Shown: positions 33,311-41,446 of the stretch, piece by piece
How positions within the stretch are numbered: the first letter of the stretch is position 1
Layout of the letters: each line of letters begins with the position of its first letter
Origin: Variovorax brevis
GTDB taxonomy: Bacteria; Pseudomonadota; Gammaproteobacteria; Burkholderiales; Burkholderiaceae_C
Direction of reading: 5' to 3'
DNA: 64,000 nt
Assembly (NCBI RefSeq): GCF_030317105.1
Contig: NZ_JASZYG010000010.1
Coordinates: 1-64,000 of the forward strand
Position numbers and translations under genes: made by a program
The notes under the pieces: model-generated
Databases searched by the model: none
The model's input: only the letters and a program-made list of their open reading frames with translations
What the model was told of the DNA's origin: nothing

Positions 33311-33985
33311 TCAAGTGCCCAGTGTGACGAGGAGTGACACGAGTTCGACAATGGCTGTGTACGGTTCGGGCGCGGTATCGGCCGTGAACTTGCGCGCCAG
33401 CGCCTGTGCGCGACGCGTTGCGGCATCCAGATGAATTTGCGTGGAAGCGAAGGCGCTCCGCGCGCCTTTCTCATAGCCGGGCAAGTGTTGCCTGAGGCGC
33501 GACAACACCTCGTCGCGATGCAGCGGAGCATGGATGTCCTCGAAGTGCAGCAGCAGCCAGATCTCGAAACTGGGCACCGATGCAATCGCCCGGAAGCGGA
33601 TGGGTTGCCGGGCGTCGTTCTTCAGCTTGCAGTCGAGGGATTCGGCCAGCCGGAGTGCGGTCGAATAGCTGTCGTGCTCGTCGCGGTCGAACACCGCGTA
33701 GACCTGTTCGAAGGCGCGCGGCTGAATGCTCTTGTGGCGATCGCCTTTTTCGAACAGGGTTTGCGCGTACTGAACGACCTGCATGGGCGCGGTGCCCAAT
33801 GCGCTGGGGTGCACTGCCACGTTGGCCGTATTCAAGCGATGGGCAGAGCGGATCTCGCTGAAATAGTTGGGCTCGGTCTTGCTGCCTTCCGAGACGATCA
33901 GGATGCGGTCGTAGCTGGCGCGCCGGTTCAGCGTGCGTTCGAGATGTTTCTTCTGTCGCTCTTTGGGAGAGTTGTCGCGCGCCAT
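33311..33985 (-). CDS. rloB: RloB-family TOPRIM-like protein, effector of an RloAB/AbiL-type system
   Basis: 224 residues. The strand-loop ILIVSEGSKTEPNYF, with the glutamate at 33, and VYAVFDRDEHDSY, with the acidic FDRDEHD at 99-105, are the RloB equivalents of the TOPRIM Glu and DxD metal sites. The basic N-terminus (PKERQKKHLERTLNRR) could contact nucleic acid. RloB proteins occur beside AAA ATPases in Campylobacter R-M loci and in the lactococcal AbiL abortive-infection pair. Its ATG overlaps the ATPase stop (TGATG), so synthesis is coupled. Inferred role: nuclease or toxin held or triggered by the ATPase. Confidence 0.78.
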   Translation of the reverse strand: MARDNSPKERQKKHLERTLNRRASYDRILIVSEGSKTEPNYFSEIRSAHRLNTANVAVHPSALGTAPMQVVQYAQTLFEKGDRHKSIQPRAFEQVYAVFDRDEHDSYSTALRLAESLDCKLKNDARQPIRFRAIASVPSFEIWLLLHFEDIHAPLHRDEVLSRLRQHLPGYEKGARSAFASTQIHLDAATRRAQALARKFTADTAPEPYTAIVELVSLLVTLGT

Positions 33986-35253
33986 CAGTGCGTGACCCCC
34001 AGCGCATCGCTGAGGAAGGGCACGCCGCCATAGCGGCCGACCAGGTAGCCGCGCTCCAGCGCTTCATTCTTGCGCGGGCTGAACTCGGAGAGGCTGACCA
34101 GCGCCGAGGCCTGGTCGCGATCCTTTTCGACGAACCAGATCTGGTCGCGCCGAAACAGGTCGGGTGCGTCGAGCAATGAGGTGTCATGCGTGGTGAAGAT
34201 CAGCTGCGCACCACCCGTGTTGACTTCAGGGCGATGAAAGAGCCGCACCAGTTCACGCACCAGCAGCGTGTGCAGGCTCGTGTCGAGTTCGTCGAAGACC
34301 AGCGTCAACCCCTTGTTGAGGACGTCGAGCACGGGGCCGGCGAGGAAGAGCAGGTTGCGTGTGCCACTGGACTCATCCATGAGTTCGAACACCGCCTTGC
34401 CGCGTTCAGTGACATGGGAGAAACGCAACTGTTGTTCGTCTCTTTCCTCGTTTCGTACCTCAGTCTTTCCAGCCACGAGGTCGAAGTGAACCGCTTGGGC
34501 GGGCACCTTGCGCGTCACGACCTCGATGTCGGAGATGCTGATGTCGGCGGCGGTGAGGAAGTCGCAAATCCGACGCCGACCCTCTGCCTGCTGGAGCATG
34601 TGGATCGACATCTGCGGGGTGAGTTGCGCATGTTCGTTGATGATCACCAGCTCGTTGGCGAACCAGTCGAACACAGGCCGCAGTGCCTCGCTGTTGAGTT
34701 GCACGGCCATCGACAAGAAGAGGGCGTTCGGCCGGGTGGCACCCTCCCACAGGTGCTTTGGGCCCTTGAGGCCGGGGCCAAACTCATACACGTCCTTGCC
34801 GGTGCCGGCATCGAAGCGGCGCTCGAACCAGCGCTGCGGCTTGAATGCCTTGTAGACCAGCAGGTGTTCGCTGACGATGCGCTGGGGCGTCATGGCGAAT
34901 CCGTACTGGTAGCGAACGCCATCCAGGATGAAGGTGAGCTCGAACCCGGTCGGCTCGCTGGCCGACTCGGCGTTGAGGCGAAAGGCTTGCACCGCGTAGG
35001 TCTGACCCGGCTGGACCACCGTCGCCGACTCGACGACGACGCCACGCATGAATTGCAATGCCTTGATGAGATTGGATTTGCCCCCGGCGTTGGCGCCATA
35101 GATGACGGCACTGCGCAAGAGGCTCGGTGCGGCCTTGAGACCCGTGGCCACCGTGTGCGTGTCATGCAGGGTCTTGTCCCTGGACGCCACCAGACTGAGA
35201 ACCTGTTCGTCGCGCAGGCTGCGGAAGTTCTTGACGCGGAACTCGACCAGCAT
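33985..35253 (-). CDS. rloA: AAA/ABC-type ATPase partner of RloB (RloA/AbiLi-like, AAA_15 group)
   Basis: 422 residues. MLVEFRVKNFRSLRDEQVLS is the usual SMC/OLD-like opening; Walker A is GANAGGKSN at 53-61, an ABC-type signature DESSGTRN at 293-300, Walker B LVFDELD at 318-324 and the switch histidine TTHDTSL at 354-360. The organisation matches AAA_15 ATPases that pair with RloB, AriB or other TOPRIM effectors in anti-phage systems. An AT-rich promoter region precedes it (35266-35296). No restriction-modification gene is within the window, so the pair appears to stand alone. Confidence 0.8.
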   Translation of the reverse strand: MLVEFRVKNFRSLRDEQVLSLVASRDKTLHDTHTVATGLKAAPSLLRSAVIYGANAGGKSNLIKALQFMRGVVVESATVVQPGQTYAVQAFRLNAESASEPTGFELTFILDGVRYQYGFAMTPQRIVSEHLLVYKAFKPQRWFERRFDAGTGKDVYEFGPGLKGPKHLWEGATRPNALFLSMAVQLNSEALRPVFDWFANELVIINEHAQLTPQMSIHMLQQAEGRRRICDFLTAADISISDIEVVTRKVPAQAVHFDLVAGKTEVRNEERDEQQLRFSHVTERGKAVFELMDESSGTRNLLFLAGPVLDVLNKGLTLVFDELDTSLHTLLVRELVRLFHRPEVNTGGAQLIFTTHDTSLLDAPDLFRRDQIWFVEKDRDQASALVSLSEFSPRKNEALERGYLVGRYGGVPFLSDALGVTH

Positions 35254-35265
35254 GTATTTACCCAG

Positions 35266-35296
35266 TGACGCAATAATAATTTAATATTTTACGTCA
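35266..35296. promoter_or_regulatory. AT-rich control region upstream of the RloA/RloB pair
   Basis: TGACG (35266-35270) and CGTCA (35292-35296) are inverted around a 21-base stretch that is almost entirely A and T, exceptional in this GC-rich window. It is centred about 28 bases upstream of the ATPase ATG. It could be promoter plus operator, or a site silenced by a nucleoid protein. Confidence 0.4.
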
Positions 35297-35351
35297 TTCG
35301 CGCAGATTCACGGTTTATTTATGGATCCTTGATCCGATTGGAAGCGATGCG

Positions 35352-36119
35352 TTACTGGTTCGAGCCCCGATGCGCCCAGCCCGTCGTGTGCTTCTCGATG
35401 GCACTGAACACTTCATACATCACCATCGCCATCGCGCCCACCACGACCAGCCCCGCAAACGCCAGCCCCATCTGCATGGCAGAGCCGGCAGAGATCAACA
35501 GGTAGCCGATGCCCTCGTTCGCCGCAGTCATCTCCGACACCGTGGTGCCCACGAAGGCCAGTGTGATCGCCACCTTGAGCGAGGCGTAGAAGTAGGGCAT
35601 GGAGCGCGGCAGGCCGATCTTCATCAGCACGTCCCAACGCTTGGCGCCCAGCACGCGCAGCACGTCTTCCAGCTCGGGTTCGAGCGTGGCCAGGCCGGTC
35701 GCGATGTTCACCATGATCGGGAAAAAGCTGATGAGGAATGCCGTGAGAATCGCCGGCCCCGCGCCGATGCCGAACCACACCACCAGGATCGGCACGAAGG
35801 CCGCCTTGGGCAGCGCATTGAAGGCCGTCATCAACGGATACATCGCCGCATATGCCAGGCGCGAACTGCCGATGACGAAGCCCAGCAGCACGCCCACCAC
35901 GATCGCGAGACCGAAGCCCGCCATCGTCACCCAGAAGGTGCGCCACGCGTGGCCGGCGATGATGAGCTTGAACTCCCAGAACTGCGTCCAGATGCGCCAC
36001 GGGCTCGGGAAGATGAACTCCGACACCTCGAAGGCGGAACACACCACCTGCCACAACACGATGAAAGCGACCAGCAGGATCCAGGGCGACCAGCGCTCGA
36101 TCTGTTTGTTGTTCTTCAA
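35352..36119 (-). CDS. ABC transporter permease (SsuC/TauC-like)
   Basis: 255 residues with six membrane segments. The EAA loop is visible as LEDVLRVLGAKRWDVLMKIGLPRSMPYFYASLKVA, and SSRLAYAAMYPLMTAFNALPKAAFVPILVVWFGIG is typical of importers of the nitrate/sulfonate/taurine and thiamine-precursor class. It overlaps the ATPase gene by 4 bases (ATGA). The three genes read leftward in the order binding protein, ATPase, permease. Confidence 0.87.
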   Translation of the reverse strand: MKNNKQIERWSPWILLVAFIVLWQVVCSAFEVSEFIFPSPWRIWTQFWEFKLIIAGHAWRTFWVTMAGFGLAIVVGVLLGFVIGSSRLAYAAMYPLMTAFNALPKAAFVPILVVWFGIGAGPAILTAFLISFFPIMVNIATGLATLEPELEDVLRVLGAKRWDVLMKIGLPRSMPYFYASLKVAITLAFVGTTVSEMTAANEGIGYLLISAGSAMQMGLAFAGLVVVGAMAMVMYEVFSAIEKHTTGWAHRGSNQ

Positions 36120-36970
36120 GACGCGACTCCCGCTGCGGCGGTCTGCGCCTGGCTGATGCCGGTATTTCGAATGGCGCCGATGTGGCCGCGCAGTTCCAGC
36201 ACGATATCGGTGAATTCCTTGGTGTAGGTCACTTCGAGCTCACGCGGCCGTGGCAGGTCGATCTCGCGCTTGACGACGAAGCGCCCCGGGCTCTTGCTCA
36301 TCACATAGACCGTGTCGGCCAGGAACACCGACTCGCGCAGGTCATGCGTGACCAGGATCACGTTGAACTGCTGCTCGGTCCACAGGTCGCGCAGGATGCA
36401 CCACAACTCTTCGCGCGTGAAAGCATCGAGCGCGCCGAAGGGCTCGTCGAGCAGGAGCATCTTGGGTTCGTGAATCAGCGCGCGGCAGATGCTCGCGCGC
36501 TGCTGCATGCCGCCGGAGAGTTGCCACGGGAACTTGTCCTCGTAGCCGCCGAGTCCTACCTTTTGCAGCAGCTTGCGCGCGCGCTCCACGTATTCCTTGC
36601 GCTTGGCCTTGAAGTTCGAGCGATAGGGTTCGACGATCTCCAGCGGCAGCAGCACGTTGTCGACCGTCGTGCGCCAGGGCAGCAACGACGGCGCCTGGAA
36701 GGCCATGCCCGAGATCTTGAGCGGCCCCGTCACCGGCTGGCCGTCGATGCGGATCTTGCCCATCGAGGGCATCTTCAGCCCCGTGGTGAGCTTCATGAAG
36801 GTCGACTTGCCGCACCCCGAAGGCCCGACGATGGCGATGAACTCGCCGCGCCGCACCTTCAGGTCGATGGCTTCGACCGCAAAGTGGTTGTCGCGCAGCA
36901 ACTCTTCGTTGTACGCGAGCCAGACGTCCTGGAAATCGACGAAGGGCGCTTCTTGCGAAGGGGCGCCCAT
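36116..36970 (-). CDS. ABC transporter ATP-binding protein (SsuB/TauB-like)
   Basis: 284 residues with Walker A GPSGCGKST, Q-loop MAFQAPSLLPW, signature QLSGGMQQRASICRAL and Walker B LLLDEPFGALDAFTREEL, then the H-loop VTHDLRE. It is the nucleotide-binding subunit for the adjacent permease. The gene abuts the binding-protein stop with no intervening base. The SsuB/TauB/ThiZ group is indicated, but these do not separate by substrate at this level. Confidence 0.9.
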   Translation of the reverse strand: MGAPSQEAPFVDFQDVWLAYNEELLRDNHFAVEAIDLKVRRGEFIAIVGPSGCGKSTFMKLTTGLKMPSMGKIRIDGQPVTGPLKISGMAFQAPSLLPWRTTVDNVLLPLEIVEPYRSNFKAKRKEYVERARKLLQKVGLGGYEDKFPWQLSGGMQQRASICRALIHEPKMLLLDEPFGALDAFTREELWCILRDLWTEQQFNVILVTHDLRESVFLADTVYVMSKSPGRFVVKREIDLPRPRELEVTYTKEFTDIVLELRGHIGAIRNTGISQAQTAAAGVAS

Positions 36971-37999
36971 TTACTTTTTCAGGATGTTGAGGTCTGCGGC
37001 AGGCGGGAGCATGGCCGAGGTCCACACGCCATCGGGGTTCACGCGCGACTTCGTGTTGAAGGCGTCGGACACTTGCGAAGCCATCAGCGCAAGGCGGCCG
37101 GCGTTGACCGCGCCAAAGCCTTCGGCACGCGCATCGGGGCTGTTGATGACGGTGTCGATCGCCAGCTTCAGGCGCCGCGTTTCCAGGTTGGAATCGATGA
37201 TGCCGTCGCGTGCCTTCACCGACTCGATGGCCGCGGCGGGGTTGGCGATGACTTCCTTCGCGCCCTTGGTGAAGGCCACGAGGAAGGCCTTGACGGCAGC
37301 CGGGTTCTCCTTGAGGAGCTTGGGCGACACGATGACGACGTTGCCATACAGCTTCACGCCGTAGTCCGGGTATTGCAGCACGACCACGTCACTCGCCTTG
37401 GCACCGCGCGCCTCGAGGTTGAGCAGCGAAGTGAAGGTGAAGCCGGTGATGGCGTCGATGTCGCCGCGCATCAGCATCGTCTCGCGCAGCGTGGGGTCCA
37501 TCGCGGTCCAGTTCACGCCCGTGACGTTGTTGGCCTTGGCAAAGATCGGGAACGCGCGTCGGCCTGCGTCGAACACCGGTGCGCCGAGCCGCTTGCCGTT
37601 CAGGTCGGAGGGCTTGGTGATGCCGCTCTTCTTCATCGCCATCACCGACGCGGGCGTGTTGTTGTAGACCATCATGACCGCGATGGGCTTGTTCGGCGCG
37701 TCGGGGTTGTTGGCGTGGAATTCCATCAGCGCCGCGAGATCGGCAAAGCCCATGTCATAGGCGCCCGAGGCCACGCGCGTGACGGTGCCGCCCGAGCCGT
37801 TGCCCGCATCGATGGACACGTCCAGGCCCGCGGCCTTGAAGTAGCCCTTGGCGGCCGGATGCAGGAAAAGGGCGGCGGGCCCTTCGAAGCGCCAATCGAG
37901 TTGGAACTTGATGGGCGTCTGTGCCTGGGCTGAACCCATTCCAAAGCAGAGTGCGGCGGCCGCGAGGAAGGACTGGATCAGTTGGCGCTTGTTCATCAT
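36971..37999 (-). CDS. ABC transporter periplasmic binding protein, NMT1/THI5-like
   Basis: 342 residues with a signal peptide ending in GMGSAQAQ. IKFQLDWRFEGPAALFLHPAAKGYFKAAGLDVSI and GGTVTRVASGAYDMGFADLAALMEF are hallmarks of NMT1/THI5-like receptors, which bind thiamine pyrimidine precursors, aromatic sulfonates, formamidopyrimidines or other nitrogen and sulfur compounds. Adjacent ATGs at 37999 and 37996 are both possible. No thiamine, sulfonate or pyrimidine enzyme gene is close by, so the ligand stays open. Confidence 0.83.
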   Translation of the reverse strand: MMNKRQLIQSFLAAAALCFGMGSAQAQTPIKFQLDWRFEGPAALFLHPAAKGYFKAAGLDVSIDAGNGSGGTVTRVASGAYDMGFADLAALMEFHANNPDAPNKPIAVMMVYNNTPASVMAMKKSGITKPSDLNGKRLGAPVFDAGRRAFPIFAKANNVTGVNWTAMDPTLRETMLMRGDIDAITGFTFTSLLNLEARGAKASDVVVLQYPDYGVKLYGNVVIVSPKLLKENPAAVKAFLVAFTKGAKEVIANPAAAIESVKARDGIIDSNLETRRLKLAIDTVINSPDARAEGFGAVNAGRLALMASQVSDAFNTKSRVNPDGVWTSAMLPPAADLNILKK

Positions 38000-38147
38000 C
38001 AGCTTGTTAAAAAGAATGTCTGATGATTCAAGCAATAACGGTGCCCGCACGCCATTGGTGCGAACTCGTAGTGTGTGGCGTGCGCGGTGCATTCCGCCGT
38101 TCAGGCGGAACGCACCGATAGTGCGCGGCCTCGAGGGCCGCCGCGCA

Positions 38148-40448
38148 CTATTTCGGGAGGTTCGCGTTGGCGACCGCCAAGGCCGTCATGTTGACCACGC
38201 GACGCACTGTTGCCGAGGGCGTCAGGATGTGCACCGAGGCCGAAGCGCCCATCAGGATCGGGCCCACGGTCACGCCGTTGCTACCGGTCATCTTGAGCAC
38301 GTTGAACAGGATGTTGGCGGAGTCGAGGTTGGGGCAGATCAGCAGGTTGGCTTCGCCGGTGAGCGTGCTGTCGGGCAGCGTCTTTCGGCGCACCTCGTCC
38401 GACAGGGCCGTGTCGCCGTTCATTTCGCCGTCGCATTCCACGTCGGGCGCCATGCGCGCAAACAGGTCGCGTGCCAGGCGCATCTTGCGGGCCGACGGGC
38501 GATCCGAAGAGCCGAAGTTGGAGTGCGACAGGAACGCGACCTTCGGCGGCAGGCCGAAGCGGCGCACTTCTTCCGCGGCCATCGCCGCGATGCTGGCCAG
38601 TGTCTCGGCGCTCGGGTCTTCGTGGATGAAAGTGTCGGCAATGAACAGCGTGCCCCGGTCGAGCGTCAGCGCGTTCAGCGCGGCAAAGCCCGGTACGCCG
38701 CGCTTGAGGCCCGTCACTTCGCGCAGGATCTTCAGGTGGCTGTCGAATCGGCCGACCAGGCCGCACAACATGGCGTCCGCGTCGCCCAGGTGCACCATGA
38801 GTGCCGCGATGGTGGTGTTGGAGCGCCGAACCATCGCCTTCGCGGCGTCGGGCGTGATGCCGCGGCGGCCCATGATCTTCTGGTAGGCCTCCCAATAGTT
38901 GCGAAAGCGCGGGTCGTTCTCGGGATCGACGATTTCCGCATCGACGCCCAGGCGCAGATGCAGGCCGGCCTTCTTGACGCGCGTTTCGATGATGCCCGGG
39001 CGACCGATGAGGATCGGCCGGGCCAGGCCTTCGTCAACCGCCAACTGGGCGGCGCGCAGCACGCGGTCGTCTTCGCCCTCGGCAAAGGCCACGCGCTTGG
39101 CGGTGGCGAGCTTGGCCGCGGTGAACACCGGGCGCATGAACATGCCGGTCTGGTAGACGAAGCGCGTCAGGTGCTGGCGATAGGCCTCCATGTCCTCGAT
39201 GGGCCGTGCCGCCACGCCCGAGGCTTCCGCGGCCTTGGCCACGGCCGGCGCAATGCGCAGGATCAGGCGCGAGTCGAAGGGCTTGGGAATGATGTAGTCG
39301 GGGCCAAAGGCGAGTTCCTGTCCTTCGTAGGCCGTGGCCACTTCCTCGCTGATGTCGGCCTTGGTGAGGTCGGCAATCTCGCGCACGCAGGCCAGCTTCA
39401 TTTCCTCGGTGATCTTGCTCGCGCCGCAATCGAGCGCGCCGCGGAAGATGTAGGGGAAGCACAGCACGTTGTTGACCTGGTTCGGATAGTCCGAGCGGCC
39501 GGTCGCGATGATGCAGTCGGGCCGCACGGACTTTGCGAGTTCGGGGCGGATCTCTGGTTCGGGGTTGGCCAGCGCCAGGATGATGGGTTGCGTGCCCATG
39601 CTCTTGACCATGTCGGCCGTGAGCACGCCGGGCGCCGAGCAGCCGAGGAACACGTCCGCGTCCTTGACAACGTCGCCGAGGGTGCGCGCGTCGGTGTTTT
39701 TCTGGGCGTAGCGCGCCTTCGATTCGTCGAATCCACCGGGCCGGCCTTCGTAGATGAGGCCCTTGGAATCGACGGCGAAGATGTTCGCCGTTTTCGCGCC
39801 CAGGCCCACCATCACGTCCAGGCATGCAATGGCCGCCGCGCCGGCGCCGGAGACGGCGATCTTCACGTCGCCGATGTTCTTGCCGACCAGTTCGAGCCCG
39901 TTGAGCAGGGCCGCCGCGGAGATGATGGCCGTGCCGTGCTGGTCGTCATGGAACACCGGAATGTTCATGCGCTCGCGCAGCTTCTTCTCGATGTAGAAGC
40001 ACTCGGGCGCCTTGATGTCCTCGAGGTTCACGCCGCCCAGCGTGGGCTCCAGCGCGGCGATGATGTCCACCAGCTTGTCCGGATCGCGCTCGGCCAGTTC
40101 GATGTCGAACACGTCGATGCCGGCAAATTTCTTGAAGAGGCAGCCCTTGCCTTCCATGACCGGCTTGGCGGCCAGCGGTCCGATGTCGCCCAGGCCCAGC
40201 ACCGCGGTGCCGTTGGTGACCACGCCCACGAGGTTGCCGCGCGCCGTGAATTCAAAAGCCTTCGCGGGATCGGCTTCGATGTCCAGGCAGGGATAGGCCA
40301 CGCCTGGCGAATAAGCCAGCGACAGGTCGCGCTGGTTCAGCAAGGGTTTGGTTGGCGTGATCGAAATCTTGCCCTTGGAGGGCGAACGATGGTATTCACG
40401 CGCGGCATCGCGCAATGCCTCTTCCGCGGGTGACAGGTCTTTGCTCAT
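38148..40448 (-). CDS. maeB: NADP-dependent malic enzyme, MaeB type
   Basis: 766 residues: an N-terminal malic enzyme catalytic region (about 1-430; LAYSPGVAYPCLDIEADP, FHDDQHGTAIISAAALLNGLEL, VSGAGAAAIACLDVMVGLG) followed by a phosphotransacetylase-like C-terminal domain (about 430-766; AEGEDDRVLRAAQLAVDEGL, GLKRGVPGFAALNALTLDRG) that lacks PTA activity in known MaeB proteins and acts in regulation. It decarboxylates malate to pyruvate with NADP. The ATG at 40448 has AAGGAGACAAC before it; an in-frame ATG at 40472 is less likely. It lies on its own transcript, after the terminator at 40481-40510. Confidence 0.94.
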   Translation of the reverse strand: MSKDLSPAEEALRDAAREYHRSPSKGKISITPTKPLLNQRDLSLAYSPGVAYPCLDIEADPAKAFEFTARGNLVGVVTNGTAVLGLGDIGPLAAKPVMEGKGCLFKKFAGIDVFDIELAERDPDKLVDIIAALEPTLGGVNLEDIKAPECFYIEKKLRERMNIPVFHDDQHGTAIISAAALLNGLELVGKNIGDVKIAVSGAGAAAIACLDVMVGLGAKTANIFAVDSKGLIYEGRPGGFDESKARYAQKNTDARTLGDVVKDADVFLGCSAPGVLTADMVKSMGTQPIILALANPEPEIRPELAKSVRPDCIIATGRSDYPNQVNNVLCFPYIFRGALDCGASKITEEMKLACVREIADLTKADISEEVATAYEGQELAFGPDYIIPKPFDSRLILRIAPAVAKAAEASGVAARPIEDMEAYRQHLTRFVYQTGMFMRPVFTAAKLATAKRVAFAEGEDDRVLRAAQLAVDEGLARPILIGRPGIIETRVKKAGLHLRLGVDAEIVDPENDPRFRNYWEAYQKIMGRRGITPDAAKAMVRRSNTTIAALMVHLGDADAMLCGLVGRFDSHLKILREVTGLKRGVPGFAALNALTLDRGTLFIADTFIHEDPSAETLASIAAMAAEEVRRFGLPPKVAFLSHSNFGSSDRPSARKMRLARDLFARMAPDVECDGEMNGDTALSDEVRRKTLPDSTLTGEANLLICPNLDSANILFNVLKMTGSNGVTVGPILMGASASVHILTPSATVRRVVNMTALAVANANLPK

Positions 40449-40480
40449 GTTGTCTCCTTGCATGTTTTGCAAAAGCGAAA

Positions 40481-40510
40481 AGAGAGGCTACCGCAAAGCG
40501 GTGCCTCTCT
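40481..40510 (-). terminator. Intrinsic terminator of the gcl-hyi-glxR operon
   Basis: On the minus strand AGAGAGGC pairs with GCCTCTCT (8 bp), continued after a one-base bulge by ACCGC/GCGGT around an AAA-type loop. The minus strand then reads TTTCGCTTTT, a U-rich tail. It lies 23 bases after the glxR stop and upstream of the malic enzyme ATG. Confidence 0.75.
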
Positions 40511-40532
40511 CCAGAAAAGTACGAATAAAGAG

Positions 40533-41435
40533 TTATGCGTCGGGAGCGACGGGATGTTGCGCCATGGCTTCCAGTGCGCGCACGAGGGCGCTGTGGTCTT
40601 CCTGTCCGTAGCCCAGCGCAGCGCAGGCATTCATCAATTGAGCGGCGCCGGCCGTTTGTGGCAGCGCCACGCCCAGCGAGCGCGCACCCTGCAAGGCCAG
40701 GTTCAAGTCCTTCTGGTGCAGCGCAATGCGGAAACCCGGTGCAAAGGTGCGCTTGATCATGCGTTCGCCGTGCACTTCGAGGATGCGCGAGGAGGCAAAG
40801 CCGCCCATCAGCGCTTGCCGCACCTTGGCCGGATCGGCACCCGCCTTCGATGCAAACACCAGCGCCTCGCCCACGGCGGCGATGTTGAGCGCCACGATGA
40901 TCTGGTTGGCGACCTTGGTGACCTGTCCGTCGCCCACGCCGCCGACCAGCGTGATGTTCTTGCCCATCTTTTCGAGCAGGGGCTTTACGCGGGCAAAGGT
41001 GGCTTCCTCGCCGCCGCACATGATCGTGAGGCTGGCCGCCTTGGCGCCGACTTCGCCGCCGGAGACCGGTGCATCGACATAGCCGCAGCCGAGGTCGACG
41101 ATCTTCTTGGCGAAACCCTTGGTGGCGATCGGATCGATGGAGCTGCAATCGACCACGACCTTGCCTTTGGAAAGCCCCGCAGCCACGCCGCCTTCGCTGA
41201 ACAAGACCTTCTCGACGTCCGGCGTGTCGGGCACCATCACGAAAATGATGTCCGCCTGCCTGGCGACATCGGCGCCGGTCGCGCAGTTGGACACCTTGGA
41301 GGCGAGCGCTTCAGGGACCTTGCCGTGCGTGTTGACGAAAAGCGTGTGGCCGGCCTCGACCAGATGGCCCGCCATGGGCGCGCCCATGATGCCCAGGCCG
41401 ATGAAACCGATTTTTTGAGCTGATGTGTCGGACAT
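40533..41435 (-). CDS. glxR: Tartronate semialdehyde reductase (2-hydroxy-3-oxopropionate reductase)
   Basis: 300 residues of the beta-hydroxyacid dehydrogenase family: Rossmann motif GFIGLGIMGAPMAGHL, substrate-binding DAPVSGGEVGAKAASL, catalytic lysine in KVANQIIVALNIAAVGEAL. It reduces tartronate semialdehyde to D-glycerate, the last step of the glyoxylate-to-glycerate route begun by Gcl. Its gene follows hyi and gcl in the same direction, the common order. GAAGGA precedes the ATG at 41435; an in-frame ATG at 41450 exists. Confidence 0.93.
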   Translation of the reverse strand: MSDTSAQKIGFIGLGIMGAPMAGHLVEAGHTLFVNTHGKVPEALASKVSNCATGADVARQADIIFVMVPDTPDVEKVLFSEGGVAAGLSKGKVVVDCSSIDPIATKGFAKKIVDLGCGYVDAPVSGGEVGAKAASLTIMCGGEEATFARVKPLLEKMGKNITLVGGVGDGQVTKVANQIIVALNIAAVGEALVFASKAGADPAKVRQALMGGFASSRILEVHGERMIKRTFAPGFRIALHQKDLNLALQGARSLGVALPQTAGAAQLMNACAALGYGQEDHSALVRALEAMAQHPVAPDA

Positions 41436-41446
41436 GTTTTCCTTCT

